A stretch of 64,000 nucleotides of DNA, from positions 27,002 to 91,001 of the forward strand of contig NZ_BLAY01000007.1 in NCBI RefSeq assembly GCF_020521235.1, given 5' to 3'. Shown piece by piece: positions 19,516 to 28,264 of this stretch. The position numbers and the translations under genes were made by a program. The DNA comes from Microseira wollei NIES-4236 (lineage in GTDB: Bacteria; Cyanobacteriota; Cyanobacteriia; Cyanobacteriales; Aerosakkonemataceae). Under the pieces are notes generated by a model that was given only the letters and a program-made list of their open reading frames with translations, was not told where the DNA came from and made no database searches. Every line of letters begins with the position of its first letter. The first letter of the stretch is position 1.

Positions 19516-20439
19516 ATGACGAGCAATTTAGCACAGCCCGAAGTGACGCCGAGCAGATATGTTACGTGCAATCTTTGCGGCAGCGATGATTATACAGTTT
19601 TGTTTGAGTCTGGGGTTGCCCAAACTAATCAAATAGTCAAATGTAACTGCTGCGGTTTGATGTATGCTAACCCCAGAGCGCAGGAGCCAGATTGCGTACT
19701 AATAGAACAGTACGATCCAGACTTTGTTCTCTCTACCATTCGCGGTAAATATAGCTGGAGGAATGAAAAAGAAGCACTCCAGGTTAGAGATTACGAAACA
19801 ACAAAAGCTTATCTCAGAAAAAATTATCCTCAAAAAGGTCTCTTAGTTGAGGTGGGCAGCGGTTTGGGTTATTTATTAAAATTTTTTAAACAAGATGGGT
19901 GGGATGTGCTGGGAGTTGAACCCAATGTAGGCATGTGCAAATATGCCGAAAGAGAATTGGGTATAAAAGCTATCCCAACAATTCTAGAAAAAGCTGAACT
20001 ACCCGATGAGTCAGCAGACGCGGTTTTAATGATGCACGTAATCGAACACGTACCCAATCCTTTGGAAACGCTGCAAGAAGTGTATCGCATCTTGAAACCC
20101 GGTGGAACCTTCGTTTTAGAAACGCCGCGTTACGATACGTTGATGTTCAAATTGTTGGGAAAAAGGGAAAGAAGTTTAAGCTGCGAGGGACATATCTACT
20201 TTTTTACCACCAACACGCTAAAAACAATGGCAAGTAAGGCAGGGTTTACAGTGGAAAAAGTCGATTATGTTGGGCGATCGCTTACAGTAAATAGGTTATT
20301 CTATAATTTGGGGGTGATCGGCAAGAGCCAGATTGTGAAGCGAGCGCTTGAATCGATATCCAAAAAGCTGAACTTAAATAAAGTTTGGCTCGAAATAAAC
20401 CTGCGGGATATGCAGCGCTTTTATTTGAAGAAAGCCTAA
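19516..20439 (+). CDS. SAM-dependent methyltransferase, copy 1
   Basis: A class I methyltransferase of 307 residues. An N-terminal zinc-binding module (CNLCGSDDY ... CNCCGLMYANPR) precedes the SAM site (VEVGSGLGYLLKFF, about residue 115) and the post-I acidic end GVEPN. A VLMMHVIEHVPNPL motif places it in the Methyltransf_23 group, often found with polysaccharide genes. GGGGAT precedes the ATG. It is nearly identical to the gene at 21984: I count about 23 differing residues of 307, clustered around residues 73-100. It is followed by a truncated glycosyltransferase end on the other strand. It probably modifies a cell-surface sugar (inference). Confidence 0.85.
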   Translation: MTSNLAQPEVTPSRYVTCNLCGSDDYTVLFESGVAQTNQIVKCNCCGLMYANPRAQEPDCVLIEQYDPDFVLSTIRGKYSWRNEKEALQVRDYETTKAYLRKNYPQKGLLVEVGSGLGYLLKFFKQDGWDVLGVEPNVGMCKYAERELGIKAIPTILEKAELPDESADAVLMMHVIEHVPNPLETLQEVYRILKPGGTFVLETPRYDTLMFKLLGKRERSLSCEGHIYFFTTNTLKTMASKAGFTVEKVDYVGRSLTVNRLFYNLGVIGKSQIVKRALESISKKLNLNKVWLEINLRDMQRFYLKKA

Positions 20440-20566
20440 ATTTAACAGGACTTACGCAAATCACCTTTGTTTCTCGTCGTAAACAAACCGGGTTTCTTGA
20501 TTTATACAGATAATCGTACTTGCCTAATTGCTTAACAAACACATAGTGAAAAAAATTCACTTGCTG

Positions 20567-20809
20567 CTACAAATCGCTGGCGCTGTTTCCCGTTTCACCA
20601 ATAACCTCCTGATAAATTTTGACGAGATTTCTGGCTTTGCATTCCCATTCAAATTCTCTAGCTCGTTCGATAGCTTTTGCTGACATACTTTTTCGCAAAT
20701 CTTCATTATTGACTAAAAGTTCGATTTTATTCGTTACTTCTTGCGTCAAATATTCCCTAGACAAAGGCTCAATTTTAAAACCCGTTTCCTCAGTAACATA
20801 TTCAGCAAT
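20567..20809 (-). pseudogene. Truncated 3' end of a group 4 glycosyltransferase gene
   Basis: This stretch encodes the last 80 or so residues of the glycosyltransferase at 23035-24345 (from GIAEYVTEETGFKIEPL to the stop). At about 20809 the homology stops and antisense kinase-tail sequence begins. The minus-strand frame therefore runs from kinase-tail DNA into the glycosyltransferase end, but that fusion has no sensible N-terminus. The donor-binding core is lost. Confidence 0.8.
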
Positions 20810-21170
20810 CCCGTCTCCAACTGAACCAACTACCTCACCACCAACTGAACCACCTACCTCATCTCCAACTGCACCACCTACCTCATCTCCAACTGCACCA
20901 CCTACCTCACCACCAACTGACGAAACACCAGCAACTGACGAAACACCAACTAAAGATGTACCAGCGGCATCTTCCTCGCCTACACCGGGCACCACTGAAC
21001 CTGCGCCGAAGCAATAAAAATGGGAAAGGGAATCAGCGCTCGCTCTCGTACATTGCGAAAAAAGTACAATCTAAGAATAGAGGCAAGTTTAATTATGTTT
21101 GAACGCATTACTTTAAATTATGGGAGGACGAGCTTGTATTCGAGGAATGCGAATCACCGTTTCTCTAGTG
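20810..21170 (+). repeat. Duplicated tail of the Ser/Thr kinase gene plus its downstream sequence
   Basis: The sequence reproduces 18964-19310 (kinase Pro/Thr tail, stop codon, and the following ATGAGCGCTCGC-like spacer) with few changes and one fewer PPTSPPTEP unit. There is no kinase domain before it. A 24-base stretch near 21070 is absent from copy 1. It marks the junction of the segmental duplication. Confidence 0.8.
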
Positions 21171-21317
21171 GTCAGTTTAGTTGCAAATGGCATGACTGTG
21201 GAGGAAATTTTAAAAGCTTATCCCTATTTAGAACCAGAAGATATTAAAGCGAGTTTGCAGTATGCTGCTTTTTTAGCTAATGACGAAGTTCGCCCCTTTG
21301 CCTCAATTATAGCATGA
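21095..21317 (+). pseudogene. DUF433 antitoxin gene with N-terminal frameshift (copy 2)
   Basis: The first codons read MFERITLN, then about eight bases appear to be missing and the frame changes to MGGRACIRGMRITV, the typical DUF433 continuation. An ATG at 21120 could restart translation and give a 65-residue protein without its first strand (VVSLVANGMTVEEIL and AYPYLEPEDI are intact). Its stop overlaps the start of the next gene (ATGA), as expected for a toxin-antitoxin pair. The same deletion is in the relic at 19235, so it is older than the duplication. Confidence 0.65.
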
Positions 21318-21692
21318 AATTTCAAGCTTATATGGGTGTTTCTCCCCAAACAGTTGAAATACTGCGTCAGAATGGATACGAGGCAGTTCACCTAATCGAA
21401 GAAGGATTGGAACGTCTAGAAGATTCTCTGATTTTAGAGAAAGCAAGACTTGAGGGGCGAATTGTTTTAACCTTCGATTTGGACTTTGGAGACTTATTAG
21501 CTGCCAGCGGGGATGCCTTGCCCAGTGTAATTATTTTTCGACAAGCAGAATACAACACCGAATTTTGTTTCGGCAAGACTGCTTCAAGTTTTAGCAGAAT
21601 GCAGTCAAGATTTGGCAACTGGTGTAATTATAACCGTCCAGGATAATCGATATCGGTTGCGCCGACTGCCAATACAACCTCTGGAAAATTAA
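21314..21692 (+). pseudogene. DUF5615 PIN-like toxin gene with frameshift
   Basis: The reading frame begins MKFQAYMGVSPQTVEILR and holds TFDLDFGDLL, a PIN-like acidic motif. After PSVIIFR it shifts: the original C-terminus (NTTPNFVSARLLQVLAECS) continues in the next frame to a stop at 21690-21692. The first conserved Asp expected in MKFLIDMGVS is replaced by Tyr. With a frameshift and a lost acidic residue the toxin is probably dead. It overlaps the DUF433 gene by four bases. Confidence 0.7.
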
Positions 21693-21983
21693 TCAAGGGT
21701 GTTGACGACTCCCAGAAGTAGAAACTTGCTTTTTCCCATATTAACGCAAGTTGCTAGTTATAAACTTTGGCGTTGCTAATTGCTAATATAGGATTTTTAC
21801 CAATCTCGCCATTAGCCATTAGCCATTAGCCGCTCCCAGAGAGATAACTAGCAACTTGAGTTATTATTAAATTTTATTTAAATTTGCGAAATTTTTAAAT
21901 TAGCCAGATATAATTTCATCATTTAAAAGCAGCTCAAGCACAGCGCCTAGCTGAGACCGTTTTCCCATACAACCAAATTTGAT

Positions 21984-22907
21984 ATGACTAGCAATTTAGC
22001 ACAGCCCGAAGTGACGCAGAGCAGATATGTTAAGTGCAATCTTTGCGGCAGCGATGATTATACAGTTTTGTTTGAGTCTGGGGTTGCTCAAATTAATCAA
22101 ATAGTCAAATGTAACTGCTGCGGTTTGATGTATGCTAACCCCAGAGCGCAGGAGCCAGATTACCTAATAATAGAACAGTACGATCCAGACTTTGTTCTCT
22201 CTAGCGTCCGGAATATATTTAACCATAGGAATGAAAAAGAAGCACTCCAGGTTAGAGATCACGAAACAACCAAAGCTTATCTCAACAAACATTATCCTCA
22301 AAAAGGTCTCTTAGTAGAGGTGGGCAGCGGTTTGGGTTATTTATTAAAATTTTTTAAACAAGATGGGTGGGATGTGCTGGGAGTTGAACCCAATGTAGGC
22401 ATGTGCAAATATGCCGAAATAGACTTGGGTATAAAAGCTATCCCAACAATTCTAGAAAAAGCTGAACTACCCGATGAGTCAGCAGACGCGGTTTTAATGA
22501 TGCACGTAATCGAACACGTACCCAATCCTTTGGAGACGCTGCAAGAAGTGTATCGCATCTTGAAACCCGGTGGAACCTTCGTTTTAGAAACGCCGCGTTA
22601 CGATACGTTGATGTTCAAATTGTTGGGAAAAAGGGAAAGAAATTTAAGTTGCGAGGGACATATTTACTTTTTTACCACCGACACGCTAAAAACAATGGCA
22701 AGTAAGGCAGGGTTTACAGTGGAAAAAGTCGATTATGTTGGGCGATCGCTTACAGTAAATAGGTTATTCTATAATTTGGGGGTGATCAGCAAGAGCCAGA
22801 TTGTGAAGCGATCGCTTGAATCGATATCCAAAAAGCTGAACTTAAATAAAGTTTGGCTCGAAATAAACCTGCGGGATATGCAGCGCTTTTATTTGAAGAA
22901 AGATTAA
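21984..22907 (+). CDS. SAM-dependent methyltransferase, copy 2
   Basis: Paralogue of the gene at 19516 with the same zinc-binding N-terminus, SAM motif and Methyltransf_23 features. The two share the leader from about 80 bases before the start and the sequence after the stop, so the whole gene was copied as DNA, not by gene conversion of the core only. The convergent neighbour is a complete group 4 glycosyltransferase, suggesting this copy keeps the original context. Both copies keep every motif, so both may be active, possibly with altered acceptor choice through the variable segment near residues 73-100. Confidence 0.85.
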   Translation: MTSNLAQPEVTQSRYVKCNLCGSDDYTVLFESGVAQINQIVKCNCCGLMYANPRAQEPDYLIIEQYDPDFVLSSVRNIFNHRNEKEALQVRDHETTKAYLNKHYPQKGLLVEVGSGLGYLLKFFKQDGWDVLGVEPNVGMCKYAEIDLGIKAIPTILEKAELPDESADAVLMMHVIEHVPNPLETLQEVYRILKPGGTFVLETPRYDTLMFKLLGKRERNLSCEGHIYFFTTDTLKTMASKAGFTVEKVDYVGRSLTVNRLFYNLGVISKSQIVKRSLESISKKLNLNKVWLEINLRDMQRFYLKKD

Positions 22908-23034
22908 ATTTAACAGGACTTACGCAAATCACCTTTGTTTCTCGTTGTAAACAAACCGGGTTTCTTGATTTATACAGATAATCGTACTTGCCTAATTGCT
23001 TAACAAACACATAGTGAAAAAAATTCACTTGCTG

Positions 23035-24345
23035 CTACAAATCCCTTGAGCTGTTTCCCGTTTCACCAATAACCTCCTGATAAATTTTGACGAGATTTCT
23101 GGCTTTGCATTCCCATTCAAATTCTCTAGCTCGTTCGATAGCTTTTGCTGACATACTTTTTCGCAAATCTTCATTATTGACTAAAAGTTCGATTTTATTC
23201 GTTACTTCTTGCGTCAAATATTCCCTAGACAAAGGCTCAATTTTAAAACCCGTTTCCTCAGTAACATATTCAGCAATACCACCATTATTTGCAATAATAC
23301 AAGGAAGTCCACAAGCCATGGCTTCTAAAACAACTGCTCCTCCAGATTCTCTCACAGAAGGAAAGCAAAAAATATCTGCTTCTCCATAGTATTTTATTGT
23401 TTCTTGATTGCTAACCCAGCCTACAATTTTTACGATATCTTCTAGAGACAAGTTTTTTACTTGTTGTTGCAATTTACTTTTTTCTGGGCCATCACCTACA
23501 ACTATCAATTGAATTTTACTTTTGATTTCTGGCTTTAATTTGTTCACCGCTTCTATCGCGATCTCTGGACATTTAAAAGCGACCAATCTGCCAACAAAAA
23601 TTAAAGTGATTTTTTCGCAATTTTTGGAATTTTGTTGAGATTTTTCCAAAAAATATTTGTCTACTCCATTTTCAGTCAATAAACTTAGTCTATTATCCTG
23701 TATGTTAAAAATCTTTTTCAATCTGTTTAAGGTGAAAGTTGAACCAACCAAAATTTTATCAGCGTTTGTGTAAGTTTTTATATACCCCGGTATAATAAAT
23801 CTAGACAAATCCACTAAAAAACTTAAGTTTAAATATTTTTTGAGAGCGACTTCCTCAAACCAATCTGGAAAAGGAACACCACCATTGACTGGTCCTAAAA
23901 CAAAACGAGTATTCTTACAAGCTTTGACAATTTTAACCGGATACCTAGTAGAAGTACCTGTAGGTATGGCATGAACTATATCATAATCTCCATTTATTAC
24001 AGGTGTTTTAAACTTTTCATATACCAGGCGTTCAAATTCTTCATACATTAAATAAAAACAGCCAAGTTCTACTGGTCTCTTGATCGCTTCTCTAGGAATT
24101 TTTTCGGTTAATCTTGTATATAAACGATAATAGTTTTTAGTAAAATTGCTTTCGTTTATGTAAACAATATCCTGACAATATCCATGCTGTTCTAAAGCCG
24201 ATCTATTACGTGAGTGAGTGACAAGGGTTATGTCTACAATTTTCTTAAGTTCCTTATAAATATTGAAGCACACTAAAGGAATCGATGACCAATCGGGATT
24301 GCACTGTTCTGCAATCAGCAAAACCTTCAGTTTTTTTTGAGACAT
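23035..24345 (-). CDS. Group 4 glycosyltransferase
   Basis: A GT-B fold enzyme of 436 residues starting at ATG 24345 (MSQKKLKVLLIAEQCNPDW, with GGTGG upstream). The C-terminal half has the GT4 nucleotide-sugar site: ITLIFVGRLVAFKCPEIA, then SVRESGGAVVLEAMACGLP with the paired Glu residues. There is no signal peptide, so it probably builds a polysaccharide or lipid-linked sugar at the inner face of the membrane. It converges on the methyltransferase at 21984 and lies near an FkbM methyltransferase, a usual surface-polysaccharide grouping. Its 3' end was copied to 20567. Confidence 0.85.
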   Translation of the reverse strand: MSQKKLKVLLIAEQCNPDWSSIPLVCFNIYKELKKIVDITLVTHSRNRSALEQHGYCQDIVYINESNFTKNYYRLYTRLTEKIPREAIKRPVELGCFYLMYEEFERLVYEKFKTPVINGDYDIVHAIPTGTSTRYPVKIVKACKNTRFVLGPVNGGVPFPDWFEEVALKKYLNLSFLVDLSRFIIPGYIKTYTNADKILVGSTFTLNRLKKIFNIQDNRLSLLTENGVDKYFLEKSQQNSKNCEKITLIFVGRLVAFKCPEIAIEAVNKLKPEIKSKIQLIVVGDGPEKSKLQQQVKNLSLEDIVKIVGWVSNQETIKYYGEADIFCFPSVRESGGAVVLEAMACGLPCIIANNGGIAEYVTEETGFKIEPLSREYLTQEVTNKIELLVNNEDLRKSMSAKAIERAREFEWECKARNLVKIYQEVIGETGNSSRDL

Positions 24346-24515
24346 ATCCACCACCACAAAAATTCAACACTACATTAATGATGATTTTTGATTCATGGGA
24401 TTAGCCACGCTGAACCAGATATAACCATGGATGAATTATAATTGCTGCCAGCTAATAGAGTTATTCTTATCTTATTATAGCAAGAGTTACCCATTTTGGG
24501 TAAACATCACAGGTA

Positions 24516-24602
24516 TCGATATTCAAAAGGCTGAATTTAAATAAAGTTTGGATTGAAATCAAGGTGGGGGATATGCAGCGCGTTTATTTGAAAACAGCCT
24601 AA
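24516..24602 (+). pseudogene. Third relic of the methyltransferase gene, 3' end only
   Basis: The last 28 codons and stop of the methyltransferase are recognisable (SIFKRLNLNKVWIEI ... MQRVYLKTA), more diverged than copies 1 and 2. Nothing of the rest of the gene is present upstream. It lies just before the 3' end of the FkbM gene, and bits of that FkbM end (ACTTGCCTAATTGCTTAAC) also follow methyltransferase copies 1 and 2, so this may be the ancestral junction. Confidence 0.75.
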
Positions 24603-24618
24603 ATCTGAGCGACCGGGT

Positions 24619-25335
24619 TTATGCTATTTCTAATTTTTTATTAGACAAATAATCGGACTTGCCTAATTGCTTAACGAAGGCATAATAATCTTGTATATAA
24701 GCTTCTATCTCTTCTCTAAATTTGTCATTTAAGAACTCGATCAATAAATATTTTGGTTTGTACTTGTTCAAGTCTAAACCTTTTAAAACATTGAGTTCGT
24801 AACCTTCTACATCTAAAGAGAAAAAGTCGATTTCCGTTACCTTTAATTCATCTAAAATAGAGGTCAGCGTTCTAGCAGGCACTTCAACTTCGTAGGGAGT
24901 AACGCCAAAAAACTCTTGTGCTTTTGTTAAATGCCCTGCTTCTACATAGGGATATTGAAAAGAACCTTTAACTAAAGACATCAGATGTCCGTAACTCATT
25001 TTAACGTGAGTTTGTGGATAATCGGCAGATACTAAAGCGCAGTTAAACACCTTGGAATTCGGACGTTCTAGAACGCATTCTCGATAAAGTTCGGGAATGG
25101 GTTCGATTAAAATTCCCGTCCAATTTTTCCAGCGTTCTAGGTAATAAGTATTGCTTTCGGAAAAGCCATCATTAGCGCCGACTTCAATAAAAAATCCCTG
25201 AGTGGGGAGATATTTTTCTAACTGTTTTTCCAGATTAGATTTAGCGGGTTTGGAGTAGCGATCGCTTCCCCAAAATTCAAACAAGCGGCGACGCCAGCGT
25301 TTCAAGGTTTGTTTTAATCTGTTGCGTTGGAACAT
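24619..25335 (-). CDS. FkbM-family methyltransferase
   Basis: The 238-residue protein shows the FkbM pattern: FFIEVGANDGFSESNT for SAM binding, GILIEPIPELY, and IDFFSLDVEGYELNVLKG. Members methylate hydroxyl groups of sugars or natural products using SAM. The N-terminus (RNRLKQTLKRWRRRLFEFW) is strongly basic and may touch membrane or nucleic acid. It starts at ATG 25335. Neighbours point to surface polysaccharide modification. Its C-terminal codons (FVKQLGKSDYL) recur as decayed copies near 20510 and 22980. Confidence 0.85.
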   Translation of the reverse strand: MFQRNRLKQTLKRWRRRLFEFWGSDRYSKPAKSNLEKQLEKYLPTQGFFIEVGANDGFSESNTYYLERWKNWTGILIEPIPELYRECVLERPNSKVFNCALVSADYPQTHVKMSYGHLMSLVKGSFQYPYVEAGHLTKAQEFFGVTPYEVEVPARTLTSILDELKVTEIDFFSLDVEGYELNVLKGLDLNKYKPKYLLIEFLNDKFREEIEAYIQDYYAFVKQLGKSDYLSNKKLEIA

Positions 25336-25361
25336 TGCATCTATCTGGGGATAGATATACA

Positions 25362-25483
25362 GCGGCTTGCAGCCGCGTGAGGGAAAGCGTTATCGCTTTG
25401 TTTGTGTAGCGGCTGCCATTTTTGCTGCGCGCTTGACAAACAAACAAAGGTGTACCTCACAAAGAATGCAATCCGCTGTAAAC
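25362..25483. repeat. Dispersed palindromic element (copy c, degenerate)
   Basis: This has the outer arms of the family (AGCGGCTTGCAGC ... ATGCAATCCGCTGTA) and the inner GTTTGTGTAGCGGC, but the centre (TGCCATTTTTGCTGCGCGCTT) is no longer a perfect palindrome. It fills the gap between the FkbM and CheW genes. Confidence 0.65.
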
Positions 25484-25508
25484 CCGATTTCTACATCATA
25501 CCAGGTTT

Positions 25509-25979
25509 CTAGTAATGTTGCGCTGGCTGTGCTAAAAAATTGACGATGGCATCTGCATCCAAAACCAGCATTTTTTTAGCTTGAGGACTGGCAATTTGGC
25601 CTTTTAAACACAAACTTAGCACCTGCATCTGTGGGTTTAGAATGGTTGGTGGTGGCTGAAGTTCCAACGCTTCATAACCGATGGAAGATCCCATTTGATG
25701 AACTGCTAGACCTAAAAATTTACCCAGACTGTGAATGACTATAATGCTATGTTTTGGATAAGACAAACCTTGGGAAAATAAAGCACCGAACCCTAGTAGA
25801 TAAGCTAAATCTACTACCCATAAAACCTGCCCTCGCCAGTTACAAACCCCCATGACACTGGGGTGCATATCGGGAATGGGGGCGATGTGACTGGGGTCTA
25901 AACTTAGCACTTCAGCCAAGTTTGACCCAGGTAGCATGAATTGATTTTCATCTATTAGGGAGAAGCTGAGGAACTGCAT
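25509..25979 (-). CDS. cheW: CheW-domain coupling protein
   Basis: A single CheW domain of 156 residues with FMLPGSNLAEVLSL, the VMGVCNWRGQVLWVVDLAYL core and a typical beta-barrel end. CheW links chemoreceptors to CheA; in cyanobacteria PixI-type CheW proteins serve phototaxis and pilus control. Its start overlaps the end of eboF by 32 bases, so the two are probably co-transcribed and translationally coupled. It is the last gene of the leftward half of the scytonemin locus, while the matching receptor and CheA lie at the right end (56955-61939). Their partnership is inference. Confidence 0.85.
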   Translation of the reverse strand: MQFLSFSLIDENQFMLPGSNLAEVLSLDPSHIAPIPDMHPSVMGVCNWRGQVLWVVDLAYLLGFGALFSQGLSYPKHSIIVIHSLGKFLGLAVHQMGSSIGYEALELQPPPTILNPQMQVLSLCLKGQIASPQAKKMLVLDADAIVNFLAQPAQHY

Positions 25980-27381
25980 GGTAGGAACATAGGTGGGATA
26001 AAATCATATCGCGAATATCAGTTGCTTGTAAAGTGGAACTTGGCAGCAAATTGGTTTGATGAGTAATGACTAGGGGACTAACATCTGGAGAACTGGGAAT
26101 CCGACCGTGCGACCCTTTTACCAACGAAGCATCTAAGGGAATAATATCTAGCAAGGTGCGAAATCCAAACTGTTTTTTAAGTAATAAACTAGCGACTTTT
26201 AATGCAGGAAATCGAATAGCCGGATCGATAAACAACTCGGCTGGATCGTAACCTGGTTTGCGGTGGATATCTACAGTGCGAGCAAAGTCGGGTGCTTTTT
26301 TTTCCTCCAACCAATAATAATAGGTAAACCAAGCATTTGAGGCTGCAACTGTTACTAAATCCCCAGCGCGAGGATGATTTAAATGGTACGCTGCTTTTTC
26401 TTTTTCACCGAGTACTAATTCTACACCGGGTACGTTTTCCAGCAGTTGGCGCACGAGGGAAATTTTGTCTTTGTCGTTGACGTAAATGTGAGCAATTTGA
26501 TGGTCGGCGACGGCGAAAGCAATACTTGCTCCTGCATCGAGTAATTCTCGCCCTAATTCTTCTCGCACGGTGAGATATCCATATTCTCGCAATACTCGGT
26601 TTAATGAAACTGGGCGACTAACGGGTGTGATGCCATATTCAGAAAGGACTATGACTTGCGCGCCGCGAGCGCAGTAAAATTGAATTAAGTCTTGGCAAAT
26701 TTCATCGACTTGTTTTAAATCGGTTGCATTGGCTTTTTGATCGGTTCCCAAGCGCTGCAAGCAGTAATCTAAATGGGGAATATAAATTAACGTCAAAGTT
26801 GGGTTATGGAGTTCTTCGACAATTTTTGCAGATTGAGCAATCCAGGCACTAGAACGGATGGAAGTTTTTGGCCCCCAAAACTCGAATAAAGGAAAAGTAC
26901 CCAAACGGTTTTGTAGTTGCGATCGCAAGTTGGCGGGTTGAGTATAAATATCGGGAATTTTGCGACCGTCGGCAGGATACATCGGTTTTGGCGTCACCGA
27001 AATATCCGCAGTTGAATACATATTGTACCACCAAAAAAGGTTAGCACAGGTAAAGTTTGGAGCGATTAATTTGGCAGTTTCCCAAATTTTAGGAGCCTGA
27101 ACGAGTTGATTAGACTGTCGCCAAAACTTCACTTCACATTCGTCTTGGAAATACCAACCATTGCCGACAATTCCATGTCGATCGGGCGATTCTCCCGTCA
27201 AGTAAGTTGCTTGTACAGAACAAGTTACGGCAGGTAAAACCGGCTTAATTGAACTAACTTTACCTTGAGACGCCCAACGGGATAAAAATGGCATATGTTC
27301 CCCTAAAAGGCTGGGTGTTAGTCCTACAACATTGAGAACAACTGTTTTATGCCAGTCGGATTTAATGGCGGTATTTTTCAT
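25948..27381 (-). CDS. eboF: EboF-like type I phosphodiesterase / nucleotide pyrophosphatase
   Basis: A 477-residue member of the alkaline phosphatase superfamily. The nucleophile region is PAVTCSVQATYLTGESPD followed by RHGIVGNGWYF, with metal-site His/Asp residues in IPHLDYCLQRLG, VIVLSEYGI and KGSHGRIP. The usual first metal Asp is not obvious in VVLNVVGLTP. EboF belongs to the ebo gene set, which in Nostoc punctiforme is needed to move the scytonemin precursor into the periplasm (known). Here it is separated from the other ebo genes by about 23 kb, on the opposite strand, and is overlapped by the interrupted glycosyltransferase upstream (20 bases) and by CheW downstream. Confidence 0.82.
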   Translation of the reverse strand: MKNTAIKSDWHKTVVLNVVGLTPSLLGEHMPFLSRWASQGKVSSIKPVLPAVTCSVQATYLTGESPDRHGIVGNGWYFQDECEVKFWRQSNQLVQAPKIWETAKLIAPNFTCANLFWWYNMYSTADISVTPKPMYPADGRKIPDIYTQPANLRSQLQNRLGTFPLFEFWGPKTSIRSSAWIAQSAKIVEELHNPTLTLIYIPHLDYCLQRLGTDQKANATDLKQVDEICQDLIQFYCARGAQVIVLSEYGITPVSRPVSLNRVLREYGYLTVREELGRELLDAGASIAFAVADHQIAHIYVNDKDKISLVRQLLENVPGVELVLGEKEKAAYHLNHPRAGDLVTVAASNAWFTYYYWLEEKKAPDFARTVDIHRKPGYDPAELFIDPAIRFPALKVASLLLKKQFGFRTLLDIIPLDASLVKGSHGRIPSSPDVSPLVITHQTNLLPSSTLQATDIRDMILSHLCSYHAVPQLLPNR

Positions 27382-28255
27382 AATTTACAACCAGATTAAT
27401 TTGAGTTTTACCGTCGGAGATAGTATGAGCTAAATTTATTCGCGATTTGTGTTTCAGTTCTTTTACCTTGAGTACGATGAGATATTCGTAAAACGCCTGC
27501 AAGGTACACCAAGTAAAACCAGCCGAACCATCCAAAAAACCTTTCAGCCCAAAATACATATAAAAGAAGCGAACTAACGGTCTAAAAGGAACGCGCAGGG
27601 ACAGATTTTTGAGAGCGCGGCGTCTTTCTAATTCCGAACGACCAAAAAACAAATCTCGCCAATTAATTGTTCCCGATTATAACTGGATCTTGGTTTCAAT
27701 TGCTTCATCGGTTGAGTAGCGGTTGTGCTTTTCAATCCAGCGACTAAACCCTTTGCTACAGGTATAATGGGGATAAGTTTCTTTGAGAAATCCGGTTGGC
27801 CCTAAACAAACTTCTCGTTCGGCGTGACCATAATCGGTAAACCAAACTTTGTCTTTACAAAATAGGCGCATTTGGTAACGGGGATATTGGGTGCTGTGAC
27901 GAATCCAAGTCCCCATAAATAAGACTTGTTCGGCAACGTAATAACCAACGTATTTAGATGTTTTGATAGCTTCGAGACATTCAGCAAATAGCTTTTGTGT
28001 CATCCGTTCGTCGGCTTCTAAAATGTAAACCCATTCGTATTTAGTGGGGACATTTTGTAACATCCAAGTGCGTTGCTGTCCGTGACTTTCAAACTTGTGC
28101 TGTACAATGCGCACGGGGTAGCGACGGGCGATTTCGACAGTGCGATCGCTACTGTATGAATCCACTACAATGACATCATCAGATAGCATTGCCGATTCAA
28201 TTGTATAGGCAATATCTAGTTCTTCGTTGTGGGTCAAAATGTAAATTGAGATCAT
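27362..28255 (-). pseudogene. Family 2 glycosyltransferase gene interrupted by an in-frame stop
   Basis: The first 192 codons encode a GT2 enzyme of the WaaE/lipooligosaccharide type (ISIYILTHNEELDIAYTIES, DVIVVDSYSSDRT, LEADER). A TAA at 27677-27679 follows DEAIETKIQL; after it the same frame continues with SGTINWRDLFFGRSELERRR and the usual hydrophobic C-terminal region to 27362. Homologues are expected to read straight through this point, so a single nonsense change explains it. The 5' part might make a shortened enzyme. The 3' end overlaps the eboF start by 20 bases, so the stop may also affect coupled translation of eboF. Confidence 0.75.
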
Positions 28256-28264
28256 GATAATCGT

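Noticed and set aside
20567..20995. Minus-strand frame that joins antisense kinase-tail sequence to a glycosyltransferase end
   Set aside because: It is a by-product of the duplication junction, lacks the donor-binding core and has no ribosome site.
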